Below are positions 53,446 to 63,484 of a stretch of 64,000 nt of DNA, one piece after another. The notes under the pieces were generated by a model, which had not been told where the DNA came from, did no database searches, and was given only the letters and a program-made list of their open reading frames with translations. Numbering within the stretch: the first letter of the stretch is position 1; the number at the start of each line of letters is the position of its first letter. The DNA comes from Eupeodes corollae (Eukaryota; Arthropoda; Insecta; Diptera; Syrphidae): assembly GCF_945859685.1 (NCBI RefSeq), contig NC_079149.1:127994065-128058064 (forward strand), in the 5' to 3' direction. Both the position numbers and the translations under genes were made by a program.

Positions 53446-53526
53446 ATGGCGGCTGTGCCAGGTGTTTGCGATGACTTCTCCCGTTCTCCATGTTTTCAGA
53501 GTCAACGATCGGACTTACTTGTTCAT
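53446..53526 (+). CDS. Possible first coding exon of a host gene
   Basis: ATG at 53446 in the context CAAAATGGCGGC opens 27 codons that are GC-richer than the surroundings (MAAVPGVCDDFSRS begins it). They end at CAT followed by GTAGGTTT at 53527, a plausible splice donor; without splicing, TAA follows three codons later. There is no homology I recognise and no matching downstream exon, and a polypyrimidine-CAG at 53480-53498 could instead be an acceptor. A chance open frame is quite possible. Confidence 0.2.
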
Positions 53527-53582
53527 GTAGGTTTTTAATCATAATGAATTTATAATAACTAATAAAAATATGCACGTAGTTC

Positions 53583-53800
53583 TCAGGGATGGAAGGGACC
53601 TACAGTTTTAAGCTGATTCCGAAAGGCAAATTTGAGAATGCACTTTTCATGACAAGAATTACTCTGGGAGAATTTGTCAATTCCTCGCAAGAGGCAGTGA
53701 CCATGAAAAAACTTTAGGTGACATAGGCAGGGGTTGAACCGAAGACCTCTCGCATGACAGTCCAACGCACTAGCCATCATGCCATGGGTACTACAGGGAA
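53583..53800 (-). mobile_element. tRNA-derived SINE
   Basis: The minus strand has RNA polymerase III promoter boxes: A box TGGCATGATGG (53784-53774) and B box GGTTCAACCCC (53740-53730), about 35 bp apart. Between them is a tRNA-like TAGTGCGTTGGACTGTCA stretch. The unrelated 3' body continues to about 53590, ending in AGGTCCCTTCC. It does not form a proper tRNA acceptor stem, so it is a SINE, not a tRNA gene. TSD not resolved. Confidence 0.75.
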
Positions 53801-54203
53801 GCATTTAAAATCTTAAAAAATCGATTTTTCAAAAACCTGGGTTGGTATAGGGCCTTATGTTATCTGTATTGACACATTCAACGTTTCTCAGATTTGTATT
53901 GTAGGCAGTAAATGTCAAAATAATTCGTTTGACAGAGAGAGATTTATCTCTTTCACTTTATCTTTAATTTAAAACTTGACTTTTTTAATTCTGTGTTAAA
54001 ATTTGGGTAATTTCATAAAATTTTAATGAATAGATTTAGAGACTTTTTTAATTACAAAATAAGTATAAGAAACATCCCTGACAAAATTACCCTTTATTCC
54101 ATATGAAATAATAACATAAGTGGTTTAGAGAACTTTATAAATCTAAGCGTTATAAGTGATAAAAATCATTCGAACATTTTTTTTTATTAACAACCACGAA
54201 TTA
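53801..54203. other. AT-rich spacer
   Basis: No gene. TTA at 54201-54203 is the left TSD of the next MITE. Confidence 0.5.
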
Positions 54204-54499
54204 AGGCCCAACTGTAATAGACTTAACCGAACTTAAGCCAGCTTAAGGGAACGAACCAATACTCAGCCTTATATGTCACTAACCATAATAGACGTTCTGC
54301 TCAGTTTCGTTAAATTTCGCTAACTTTCACGCAATTACGCAAAAGCCATTTAAATGGCTCAAGCTTAAGCAAATGTCAAATTTGTTTTAGTTACTTGAAT
54401 CCATTATGATTACTTTTTGTTTTGACGATAACTTCTGATAACTTTTCGTTCGGTTTTTATATTAGCTTACTTTCGGTTAAGTATATTATAGTTGGGCCA
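54204..54499. mobile_element. MITE with TTA target-site duplication
   Basis: A 296-bp element. The left end GGCCCAACTGTAATAGACTT then AACCGAA pairs with the right end (minus) GGCCCAACTATAATATACTT then AACCGAA: about 27 bp with two mismatches. TTA lies at 54201-54203 and 54500-54502. TTA duplication and a GGCCC start suggest a Harbinger-type MITE. No coding capacity. Confidence 0.82.
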
Positions 54500-54502
54500 T
54501 TA

Positions 54503-57500
54503 GAGATGTAACTTATAACGAAATGCCAAAAAATTAGACATCAAACCGGCTTAATTTAGGCCAAATATTTCTTTTTAAAATCTCCTGACTGTATCCCTAG
54601 GAATTTTGTATTGTATTTTAAAACACTTGTTTTCAAAAAATTTGCATCATTAAATTGTTCGACAATTTGCTTATTTTTGATCTACCATTTTAAAAAATCG
54701 TTAAGTTCGTCAAGTGATCAAGTTCAGTCAAAATGTTGTTGGCTGAATTCAGGCAATTTTTGTAAATCTACAAAGTAAACGTTATTTATTATTGAAAATT
54801 ACAAATGACTCTTAATAAACGTGTAATTAAAAAACTCAAAGCTGAATCAAATGGCTTTTATAAATACTACTTTGAAACATTGACAAAAAAAATAATATAT
54901 CTAAAGAGCACTCACCTACCTCGTTATTTTTAGAATTTATTGGAAAAAGTTCTATGCTTTATTCTTAATTCGAAATTTTGTTTAAAATCCATATTGTTCA
55001 GTGTGACGATATATTAAAACCAGATAAAGCTGTGCTCTCTTCTAAAACAAAAAAGAGCCTCTTTTAGAATTATAGCTTCTCAAAGCCCGCTCTATATTCA
55101 CGTTTTATTACACCTCTCCATAGTTCTTTTTATAGGTGTAAATATGTACTTTCAAAAAATATAAAGATTCTGAACAAAAAGGCTATAGCTACTAAATTTC
55201 TCGAGATTTTTTGGCTCCTAGTACAAAAAAGTTCGATTATAGCTTCAGCTTCAGCTTTGGCTAAAGTTACACTCTGGCTTTATAATTTCGCTCATCGATA
55301 CCACCACTACCGCGCTTTGCTTCACTCCGCTCCTACATTCTCCAACTAAACTAAACCCTTATAATATAATGTGCTCAAAATTATGTAGAATTTCATTGTT
55401 TAATAAAAACAAAAACAAAATTCAAAGCACATCAGCTCCGCTCCGTTCCGATATACTTGAATTCCCACGTCGCGCAGCGCCAAACCCCCGCTCCCTTTAA
55501 AATATCATCGCATATGAACATTTTCAAAAGTATAAAACGGGAGGAGAAATGCGCTTTTGTAAGTTTTAAGTTTTACAACAACTTTTTTAAATAAGTTCGC
55601 TTAAAATATAAGCAAAAAAAGCAGACTAAAAAGCGTTTAAAACTCTTGTGAGTTCAATTTTTCTGCTGAGAAATCAAAACCATTAAGGCTAGCAGCGAGA
55701 ACCATTGAACAAAGTAGCAACGAAGGTTTATTCGATGATAAAGTTGATGCTGTTTAAAGGAAAGGAAGAATCAAAAGAGTTGTGCTTTTGGTCTCAAACC
55801 TACTGAAGAACCAAGAACCTGTTGTATTTCTGTATAATCTTTCGGCTCTCTATCTGCCAAGTCCACCTAAACAACTCGAAAGCATAATCAGGCTGAGGCT
55901 GACTATGGCTAAGTTGATAATGCTTTCAACTTTCAAGAGTTTGCAGAAAGCGCAGACTGAACACTGAACCATCAAGAATTAAAATATCGTCTACATCTTT
56001 TACCTTTTTTTAAGACTTTATAAGAATTAAAAAGGAAAGAGAACTGCAAAGTAATACGCTGAAATAACTTATTTATTTATAAAATATTTTTGTTGTTGTT
56101 GTGGTTTATACAAAAGTTAGCAAAATTATTATTATAAGCTGAGAACTTTTGCGAAGCTCTTTGGCTTTAGCTGTATTCGACGGTAAGGGAATGGAAAGAG
56201 ATTACTGCAAGCTATTTTGATGCTTATTTAAACTCGACGGAAAGTCCACAAAAGTCTTCGGTGGCACAGAGTTTTTTCTTTTGAAAGAAGTTCTTTTAGG
56301 ACCATAACGCAGGGTCAGGGCTTAGGGGCGAATTAGCTGTTGGGAAGTTCTTCTATTTCAAGGAAAGCGCTTTTGATTCCACACACACTATACAGATTCA
56401 ACACTATAATATAATGTTTGCGATTTTTTGATTCTGTTTATTTGCGTATTAGGCTTTTTATAGATGTTAAATTTCGGAAGCTATTTTAAAAGCACACTTT
56501 TAAATTAATTGTATGACAAAGTAGATTCTATAGGATTGGCAAAGTTATAAACAATATGCTTTTGCTTTTGATATGGATTCATACATAATCTTCTTAGTTT
56601 TGAAGATCCCTTAACATAAATGACGAAATGTAAAAAGTAAATAAGTAATTTTGGTGTAGGAATCATTTTAAGTTATGTTTTTATACGTATGTTCTTTAGG
56701 AGAAAATTTGTTCATCTAGACCACATAGGTCTACTTTTCGAGTGGTTTTAGGTTTAATGTTTTTAAAATTTACTATGAAGACATGGATGATATTTTTAAT
56801 GCTTGACTTTTTTATAATAATTTAAAAAAAAGAATTCTTACATTCTCCTTCATCCTTAAAAATAGAGTTGGAAGCACACAGTTCAACAACCTGATGACTT
56901 CACTTTTTTCCGAAATAGGGTATTAAGTGCAGATGTTATTTAAAAAAATCGCGTCGCTCTTTGTTAAAAGAAGTCATCTATCTTGACTCTGCGTAAGAGA
57001 AACCCAGTTATGGAGTTAACTTTGCCGGGCAAGAATAAGACTACTCGTGGAGTTCTAATGTTTTTGCCCTTACTAAAAAAGCTTTTCATAGACAGTTAAA
57101 CGGTTTTTTTAAGATTAGAGTGTGTCATGGGTTTTTTGTTTAGTTTATTATTCATTGTTCATCACTTACCAGAACCGGGTCACAGTTTCTTACCCCTGCT
57201 ATTTACCCAAATACTAGCAAAACTTCGTGGGAAAATGTTCGAAAAAATTTAATGTGATATCAGTGACCAATCAGGATATAGGTATTTGATTTTAAGACCA
57301 GCTTAGGTCCGTTCTACAAAAAAAAACAGTGACAAACAAAGATAAGATTAAATGGACCATTTCAAAATATCTAAGACTTTGTTATGCCAAAGAAGGAAAT
57401 ATCATAAGTATATCAGCTTCCTTAAGTCACCATGGGCCATTGACGCTTTACGAGATCGAAATGAAATCAAACGGTGAATGTAACCCTAACCCATTCAAGC

Positions 57501-57902
57501 CGAAAATACTCTACATGAACGGCTTTCCCTAAAGCCCGAAAAAAGTATGAGTATGTGATGAATTGGCAACAAAAATATGTTCCTACAGCGGGTATGCCCT
57601 TTTATAATAGTCTCATGTCCTAGCAAACGCTACAAGAAGCTAAAAGCTCAGAATATGATCATGAAATTGAAGCTCTTAATTGATTTTTACCAAAAACGGT
57701 GCAGGAACCAAACAAATTCAAAACTTAATATTTTTTTTCTAATGAACAATTAATTTAAAAAAAAATTCTTGAACTTAACAAATGTTTTTTTAAATTAATA
57801 TTTTGCAAGAGTTTTATTTTTCTATTTTTAAAGTAGTTTTTTTTTTAATTTACTCAAAACTTTAAAAAGTAGAGTTATCTGGTTGTTACTCTTGATGCTT
57901 CC
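54503..57902. other. AT-rich region, weak signals only
   Basis: No gene. A GC-richer stretch at 55260-55500 precedes a TATAAAA at 55530-55536, promoter-like but with no gene after it. A 61-codon frame at 55782-55967 has no domain. A weak Tc1-like segment lies at 57329-57532 (separate entry). Confidence 0.4.
57329..57532 (+). pseudogene. Possible Tc1-like transposase scrap
   Basis: An open 67-codon frame whose middle, EGNIISISASLSHHGPLTLY and EIEMKSNGE, resembles the GGGSVMVWGC.S..G.G.L..IEG.MNG block of Tc1-like transposases. The catalytic-domain aspartates are not visible and the flanks do not confirm it. Chance similarity is possible. Confidence 0.25.
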
Positions 57903-58500
57903 CATTGTGGAAATTGGGCTTAAGGGATTTTGAATAGAAACGTAAAAAAACATGAAACGAGGGATTGGCCAGAATACATTTTTGACAATATCTGATAATT
58001 GTTTCCAACGGTCATCTGAAAAAAGACATTAGAGGAAAAAAAATTATCCAAGACCACGGGCCCATTTCATAAACATGGACAATTGAGACAGATGACATGT
58101 GACAATGTTTAAATGAAAACTTGACAGTTGTCAAAATTCTGTCTTGCACAAAAGTTGATTCGCAAGAATTGTTAAACTTTCGGATCATATAGTCACATTT
58201 TTTTATTGAATAGAAACAAAAGTACAAATTACAATGTTGTCATTAAGAAATTTACAATTTTGACAGGCAATTGAGTCTCGGTCGTAAAGTGACAATTTCT
58301 ATTAAAAGTTTCTTATATTATGTTTCCAAGAAAGAGTGATGGAGAGTTGGATGTTCAAACTCGTGAAGTACGCCATCCTCGAATAAATAATGATTTTGCT
58401 GCATCAAGGTTTTTAATTTAGCCCCGGTGCACACAGCGTCTTTTTGAAGCACGGTGACGCTGCGGTGCCGCAATATTTCAGTGCACACATGGGGTTAAGT
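57903..58500. repeat. Duplicated segment, copy 1
   Basis: Collinear with 60094-60795. Shared landmarks are TTTTGAATAGAAACG, TAATTGTTT.CAACGG, GGGCCCATTTCATAAAC, AACTTGACAGTTGTCAAAAT, TGAGTCTCGGTCG and GCCGCAATATTTCAGTGCA. Identity is moderate with indels. It includes many TGTCA motifs and, at its right end, the left arm of the inverted-repeat element at 58418. Confidence 0.75.
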
Positions 58501-58808
58501 TTCGTGTGCCTTTGAAAATAAAAACTATGTTTCATACACGAAACGAAGATTTTGGCTATATCCTTTTGTTGACCACAACGGCTTAAAAAAGCAATCTATA
58601 TTTTATACATCCTTTATAAATATATGAAAAAATCCCGAAAAGGTTTTAAACTATTTACGAGTGAAAACTCTGTTAATGACTTGGCAGTTACAGAACTTTT
58701 TTATTTCATTTATAAATAAAATTCTCGCAGACACTTGACAGTCTTTTTTCCCGTTAGATGCCGCAGAGTCACCGCGCATCAAAATGACGCTTGTGCACCA
58801 GGGCTTAA
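58418..58808. mobile_element. MITE-like element with ~55-bp TIRs
   Basis: The left arm (58418-58475) starts TTAGCCCCGGTGCACACAGC. The right arm, read inward from 58808, starts TTAAGCCCTGGTGCACAAGC. Pairing continues through GCGGTGAC.CTGCGG for about 55 bp. The body is 390 bp and has no coding. A TSD is not clear (TAAT lies near both edges). Only the left arm is present in copy 2 of the duplicated segment (60727-60790). Confidence 0.65.
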
Positions 58809-59149
58809 TGAAAAATTATCTCCTGCAAAAGTACAGTGCAATATATTTTGTTGAAAATTGGTCTGAACTTCCAGCATCCAACAAAAAAAATTGATACGAA
58901 ATATTCACCACAGTTTGACAGTGATAAAAATGTCGCGACAACATTTTCGATTTAGTTAACTGAGAATTATGTCACTTGACAATGTCAGACGGAAAAACAA
59001 AAAAGAGGCTGGGTACGACCCACACTGATAACTTCCCATTCCGTCTGTCGATTTGTCTTGCTTAAAAGTTTGTAGGTTTTTGTGTAAACATTTTAAAATA
59101 ACCAACACTATTTTTCATATAAAGAAATAATTTAGTTTGAAAATCTAGT

Positions 59150-60055
59150 TTTCATAGATTTTTAGTCGAAAACAAGTTTTTACCAATTTTAGTAGCATTT
59201 CTTGAAATTATACAAATTTTACGAATAAAATTCATTTGAGAGATATCAGAAACCGATCATCAATTTTTACCAAATTTGAGTATACTATTTTTTTATGAAA
59301 AAAACGGACTGTTGGTTAGACAGAAAAATAATAAATATATAATTTTTGAAAAGCCGTTTTAGTCGAAAATCAATTTTTACCAATTTTTAGTATTGTTTTT
59401 TTTTTAATTTTTAATTTCTGTAAAAAAAACTGTCCATTGGATCTTTCTCAAAATTTTACTGAATGTTAATAACAATATTTTTTAAAAGATTAAAGTGGTT
59501 GAAAGTCATAATCTCAAATTTTTAAGAAAATATTTGTGTCGAAAATCAATTTTTACCAACTTCGTTGCACAAAATTATTTTGGAAATAAAATCATTTTTC
59601 GATCGTAAAATATTAGAGGTGACAAATATTTTGTCAGTTTTTTTTTATTAATAAAAAACTCTTGATTTGATTTTTTTCAAAAATATATTTGTTTGGAATC
59701 GCGTATATATAATTTAAGTCTCTAGCCCTATTGATTCGTGAGATATTTTGGGTTAACCTACATTTTCACATTTATTTTTGATTAGGTAATATGTTAAAAA
59801 ACTCACCCAATTAATTTTCTTGAGAGTCCTTTCTGTATGTTTCTGCATTATTATCTGTATTACAAAATTTATTTGAAGTCGATATCTCTACTGGTTTTTG
59901 AGCTATGGATAATAAAAAAACTTTCCGAAAGTACGGATTTTCGAACGTACGTACAGACGCACGTACAGACATTTCTCTCAAAATCTTTTATATCGACTCA
60001 ATTCGACAAATCTCACCCATTACAATCACTTCCTGTGGGAAGTTAAAAATGGTTT
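59150..60055. repeat. Degenerate satellite-like repeat
   Basis: The block AATCAATTTTTACCAA recurs at about 59170, 59260, 59368 and 59545 (irregular spacing of about 90-180 bp), with TTTAGTCGAAAA before it. It ends in a GC-richer module with ACGTACGTACAGACGCACGT at 59947. A related module lies at 62760-62900. Confidence 0.55.
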
Positions 60056-60093
60056 TTGAATTATTCTTCATTCTCTAAAAAATAACAACAATA

Positions 60094-60795
60094 CAAGTTG
60101 TGGAAGTTGAGCAAAAAGAACTTTGAATAGAAACGCTAATACTCATGGTCTCATGGAGTGAAGGATGGGCCAGGATAAAGTTTTTATGTTACCTTATAAT
60201 TGTTTTTAACGGACATCTCATAACTTTTTATTAAAAAAAAAAACTGAGAAAAAGACACAAGAGGGAAAAAGTTATACAAGATCAGGGCCCTATTTCCTAA
60301 ACATTGTCAAGTGCGACAGATGACAGGTGACGTTTTGTAAATGACTTGACAACTTGACAACTGTCAAAATAAAATTTCCAGGTCATACACAAAACATGGC
60401 ATGACAGAGTATTTTTTAAAAACTGTCACAAATTTCCCGACAAACAGGTGACGTTTTGTAAATGAAAACTTGACAACTGTCAAAATAAAATTTCAGGTCA
60501 TATACAAAACTTGTCATGACAAAGTATTTTTTGAGAACAATTTGGTCAGTAAGAAATTAACAATTATGATAAGCAATTAAGTCTCGGTCGTGAAGTCACA
60601 ATTTCAATAGCAAGTTTAAAATACTATGTTATCGAATGAAGAATTGGATGTGCAATTTCACGTAGTATGCATTCCTCAAGTTTTGGAAAAAAGAATCAAC
60701 AATTATTTGCTGCATTAAATGATTTTCAATTTAGCCGAGTGCACACAGCGTCATTGTCGCTGTGGTGCCGCAATATTTCAGTGCATACATGCGAC
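60094..60795. repeat. Duplicated segment, copy 2
   Basis: Partner of 57903-58500, 2.19 kb downstream and in the same orientation. It contains an extra internal tandem duplication (60324-60538). The Helitron begins 26 bp after its end. Confidence 0.75.
60324..60538. repeat. ~120-bp tandem duplication
   Basis: CAGGTGACGTTTTGTAAATG starts at 60324 and again at 60445. Both units continue through TTGACAACTGTCAAAATAAA and end in ATGACA.AGTATTTTTT. Copy 1 of the segment has only one unit, so this arose after the larger duplication. Confidence 0.82.
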
Positions 60796-60821
60796 TTTTT
60801 TCACATAGAAAGGTGATGAAA

Positions 60822-62251
60822 TCTATATATATAAAAGAAAGTCGTGTTAGTTACACCACTTATAACTCAAGAACGGCAGAACAGATTTGGCTGAAAATTG
60901 GTAGGGAGGTAGCTTAGAGCCAGGAGACGGACATAGGATACTTTTTATCTCGTTCGACAGCGTTCCCGTGTGACTTGACATGAAACGTCAGTCACTATAA
61001 AACTTGGTATAACAAAAAAGAATCAGACTTGGAATAACAAAACGCAAATGACAGCTATGTAATTGACGTAAAATGACAGCTATGTAATGACGTATGGATG
61101 ACAATTTGATATTTGTAAGAAATCAATATTAAAACTATTTCTATTAAATAAATAATTGAGAAGTGGATTGAAGTGAAGTGAAGTTTAATTAAAAGTGAAG
61201 TGAAGTTTAATTAATAATGCCGCGACCAGCCTGAAGCTCTGGACCGTACACTTAGGAATTTTAGAACTGAGTAACGTCCGATGAGAGGTATTGTGATACT
61301 GTTTGCATGTGTGCCAAGAGGTATAAAATCGTCGTTTCTGTGGACTTCTGTCAAACTTTAAAGATTGACCACAAATATGCGCGTACATTTGGGTGGTGAT
61401 AGTAATTCAGCACAATTTTCAAGAACTCTTTTGGATATAGAAAATGGAAATATTTAAAATAATGATGGTGAAGTACTAATAGAACCAACATTTGCTACTA
61501 GCGTAACTAGACAAGATGAATTAAAAGCTAATGTTTACCCGTCGCCCAAATTTCAGAAAAAACGGATGACTGGTAACGCGAACGAGTGATTTTAGAACCT
61601 AAAAACGATTCTGTTCCAAGCATAAATTATAAAATTCTTTCAATGTTTGAAGCCCATCAACAAACTTATCTTTCTATTGATAATCTGACTGATCAAGATG
61701 ATGCTATTGATATTTCAATCGAATTTTTGAATTCTTTGAATACATTAGAACTTCCTTGGCATAAACTTGACTTGAAAATTGGGGCTCCAATAATACTTAT
61801 GAGGAATTAAATGCACCGAAATTATGCAATGGTACTAGATTACGGATAGTAACTATAGTAAAGCGATTGAAGCTAAAATTCTTTCCGGTTCAGCTCAAGG
61901 CCAAAGCGTTTTAATTCCCAGGATACTGATGATTACTAACGAATGCCCTATAAAGCTTTGTTTTGCTATGTCCATCAATAAGGCACGGACACTGAGGGTT
62001 GCAGGCATTTATATCACAAATCGCTGTTTTACCCACGGACAATTTTATGTTGCTTGCTTCCGTGTCAGCTCGGCAAAAAATCTGTATGCTTACTAAAAGT
62101 ATTTTAACCATAATAGAAATATGTATAGAGATACTTTATAAAAATTATTAAATAAAAAAGGTACAATATAAGAAAATAGTAGTTTTTCATCCTAATTTTT
62201 TTATATAAAATAGTTGAATACCTCCCGGGTGAAGTCGGGTAAACCAGCTAG
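60822..62251 (+). mobile_element. Helitron, internally deleted
   Basis: The 5' end TCTATATATATAAAAGAAAG is a standard insect Helitron start, and AACGGCAGAACAGATTTGGC follows as usual. The 3' end is CCAGCTAG (CTAG at 62248-62251), with a short hairpin CCCG/CGGG at 62224-62239, 9 bp upstream. Insertion is between A (60821) and T (62252), as Helitrons require, without a TSD. Length 1430 bp. Only the C-terminal part of the helicase remains; the Rep nuclease is missing. Confidence 0.92.
61377..62096 (+). pseudogene. Helitron helicase C-terminal part, broken
   Basis: The Rep/helicase protein drives rolling-circle transposition. The readable part starts MRVHLGGDSNSAQFSRTLLD (61377), then SVTRQDELKANVYPSPKF. 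ERVILEPKNDSVPSINYKIL (61583-61643) and YLSIDNLTDQDDAIDISIEF lead to LDLKIGAPIILMRN (61768-61809), the helicase block before motif V. IEAKILSGSAQGQSVLIPRI (61868) and CFAMSINKARTLRVAGIY (61960-62015) correspond to motifs V/VI, with the usual INKAQGQ altered. HGQFYVACFRVSSAKNLY ends it (motif VI, whose SR arginine sits in an altered FR). Three or more stops or shifts. Upstream helicase motifs I-IV and Rep are deleted. Confidence 0.85.
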
Positions 62252-62399
62252 TATAGAATAATTAAATTTTATATGAAACGTTTTGTAATAAATCAATTTT
62301 TGTTTTATATGACTGCAAAATATATACAATCAAAAGATTTTGATTTAATTTGTTTTCTGTGGAGATATCCGAAATATAAATCAATTTATTAATATTTTT
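62252..62399. other. Short spacer after Helitron
   Basis: Simple AT-rich sequence; nothing recognised. Confidence 0.5.
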
Positions 62400-62905
62400 A
62401 TTATTACATACTTTAGTTTATTTAAAATAAATGTTTTTTTTTTTTTAAGAAATATACAATATTTTGTATAAAATTAAATAAGTTTGAAGTACATTTATTT
62501 TAATTCTCTCAAAATTTTTTATTCTAATACCAATTTTTGTCAATTTTCAGAATTTTGGTTTTATTTTTTGTATGGATTGGATTTTTACTTAAAAAAAAAG
62601 GAATATAATTTTTTATTTTATTCTTTTGTAGTAATTACTTTCAAATTGATTTCAAATTCTGTGCAACAATATGATTGACGAATAAAGTTTCTCAGTTTTA
62701 TTTGTTTTAGATTTTTGAAAAAAATGTGTCCTCTTTTTTAAAATTCATTTGTTAATCTTCTTTCAATTTATTTGTAGGTGATATTTCTGCTATAGAAGTG
62801 AGATATGGGGGAGTGGGAAAAAAGTTATTCTGAAAGTACGCACGGGGACGGACGAAGGTACTGGCCTAGACAGATATTTCATTTAAAGCTTTTGATTTTT
62901 TGAAA
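62400..62905. repeat. Second copy of satellite-like module
   Basis: AATACCAATTTTTGTCAATT at 62525 and the end module (GATATTTCTGCTATAGAAG at 62780, then GAAAGTACGCACGGGGACGG and AGACAGATATTTCATTTAAA) parallel 59790-59985, where GATATCTCTACTGG, GAAAGTACGGATTTTCG and ACAGACATTTCTC occur in the same order. Strongly diverged. Confidence 0.45.
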
Positions 62906-63484
62906 CATCGAGGATTGTCAAAATTCAAAATTTTATTTAATATAATATAAATAAATATAAAGATTATTTTTAAGTCAAAATGGGTGGACTTTCACATCAG
63001 TAATTTTTAAACTGATTGTACTTTAGAAAATAAATGTATACTTTTTTATCATAGAAAAACTTAAAATCTAAAAACATTACCTGATTTATATGCATTATTA
63101 AGAAATAGCTTAGCAAAATATTTTGTATAAAATCAAATAATTTGCAAAGCTTGATTGAAAAGCTTTTACTAAGCACTTATTAGCTTAAATCTTGAATTTA
63201 AGCCAAATAAAAACCTACAATTATCTTGTTAGCATGAAACCTTTTGGAAGTAAAATGTATATACCAATTTTCATAAATAAAGAAATTTTTTGCAAAGCTT
63301 TTACAATTTTGAATACGTCAATCTTGACATAGATACGAAAAACAACCACTATCTTCGAAAACTTGACAATTTTTCTTCAATAACTTTTTGTGCAGGAATT
63401 TAAAAAAAAATATCAAATAATTCAATGAATTCGTTCTTGTAAGATATAAAAAGGGAATGAGGAAATCGAGTTTTTTAAAAATAA
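62906..63484. other. AT-rich spacer
   Basis: No gene. It ends in TAA (63482-63484), a candidate TSD for the next element. Confidence 0.45.

Noticed and set aside
53730..53784. True tRNA gene
   Set aside because: A and B boxes are present, but the acceptor and anticodon stems do not pair and there is a long unrelated 3' body; a SINE fits better.
55260..55536. Promoter with TATA box
   Set aside because: TATAAAA is common by chance in AT-rich DNA, and no gene follows within 1.5 kb.
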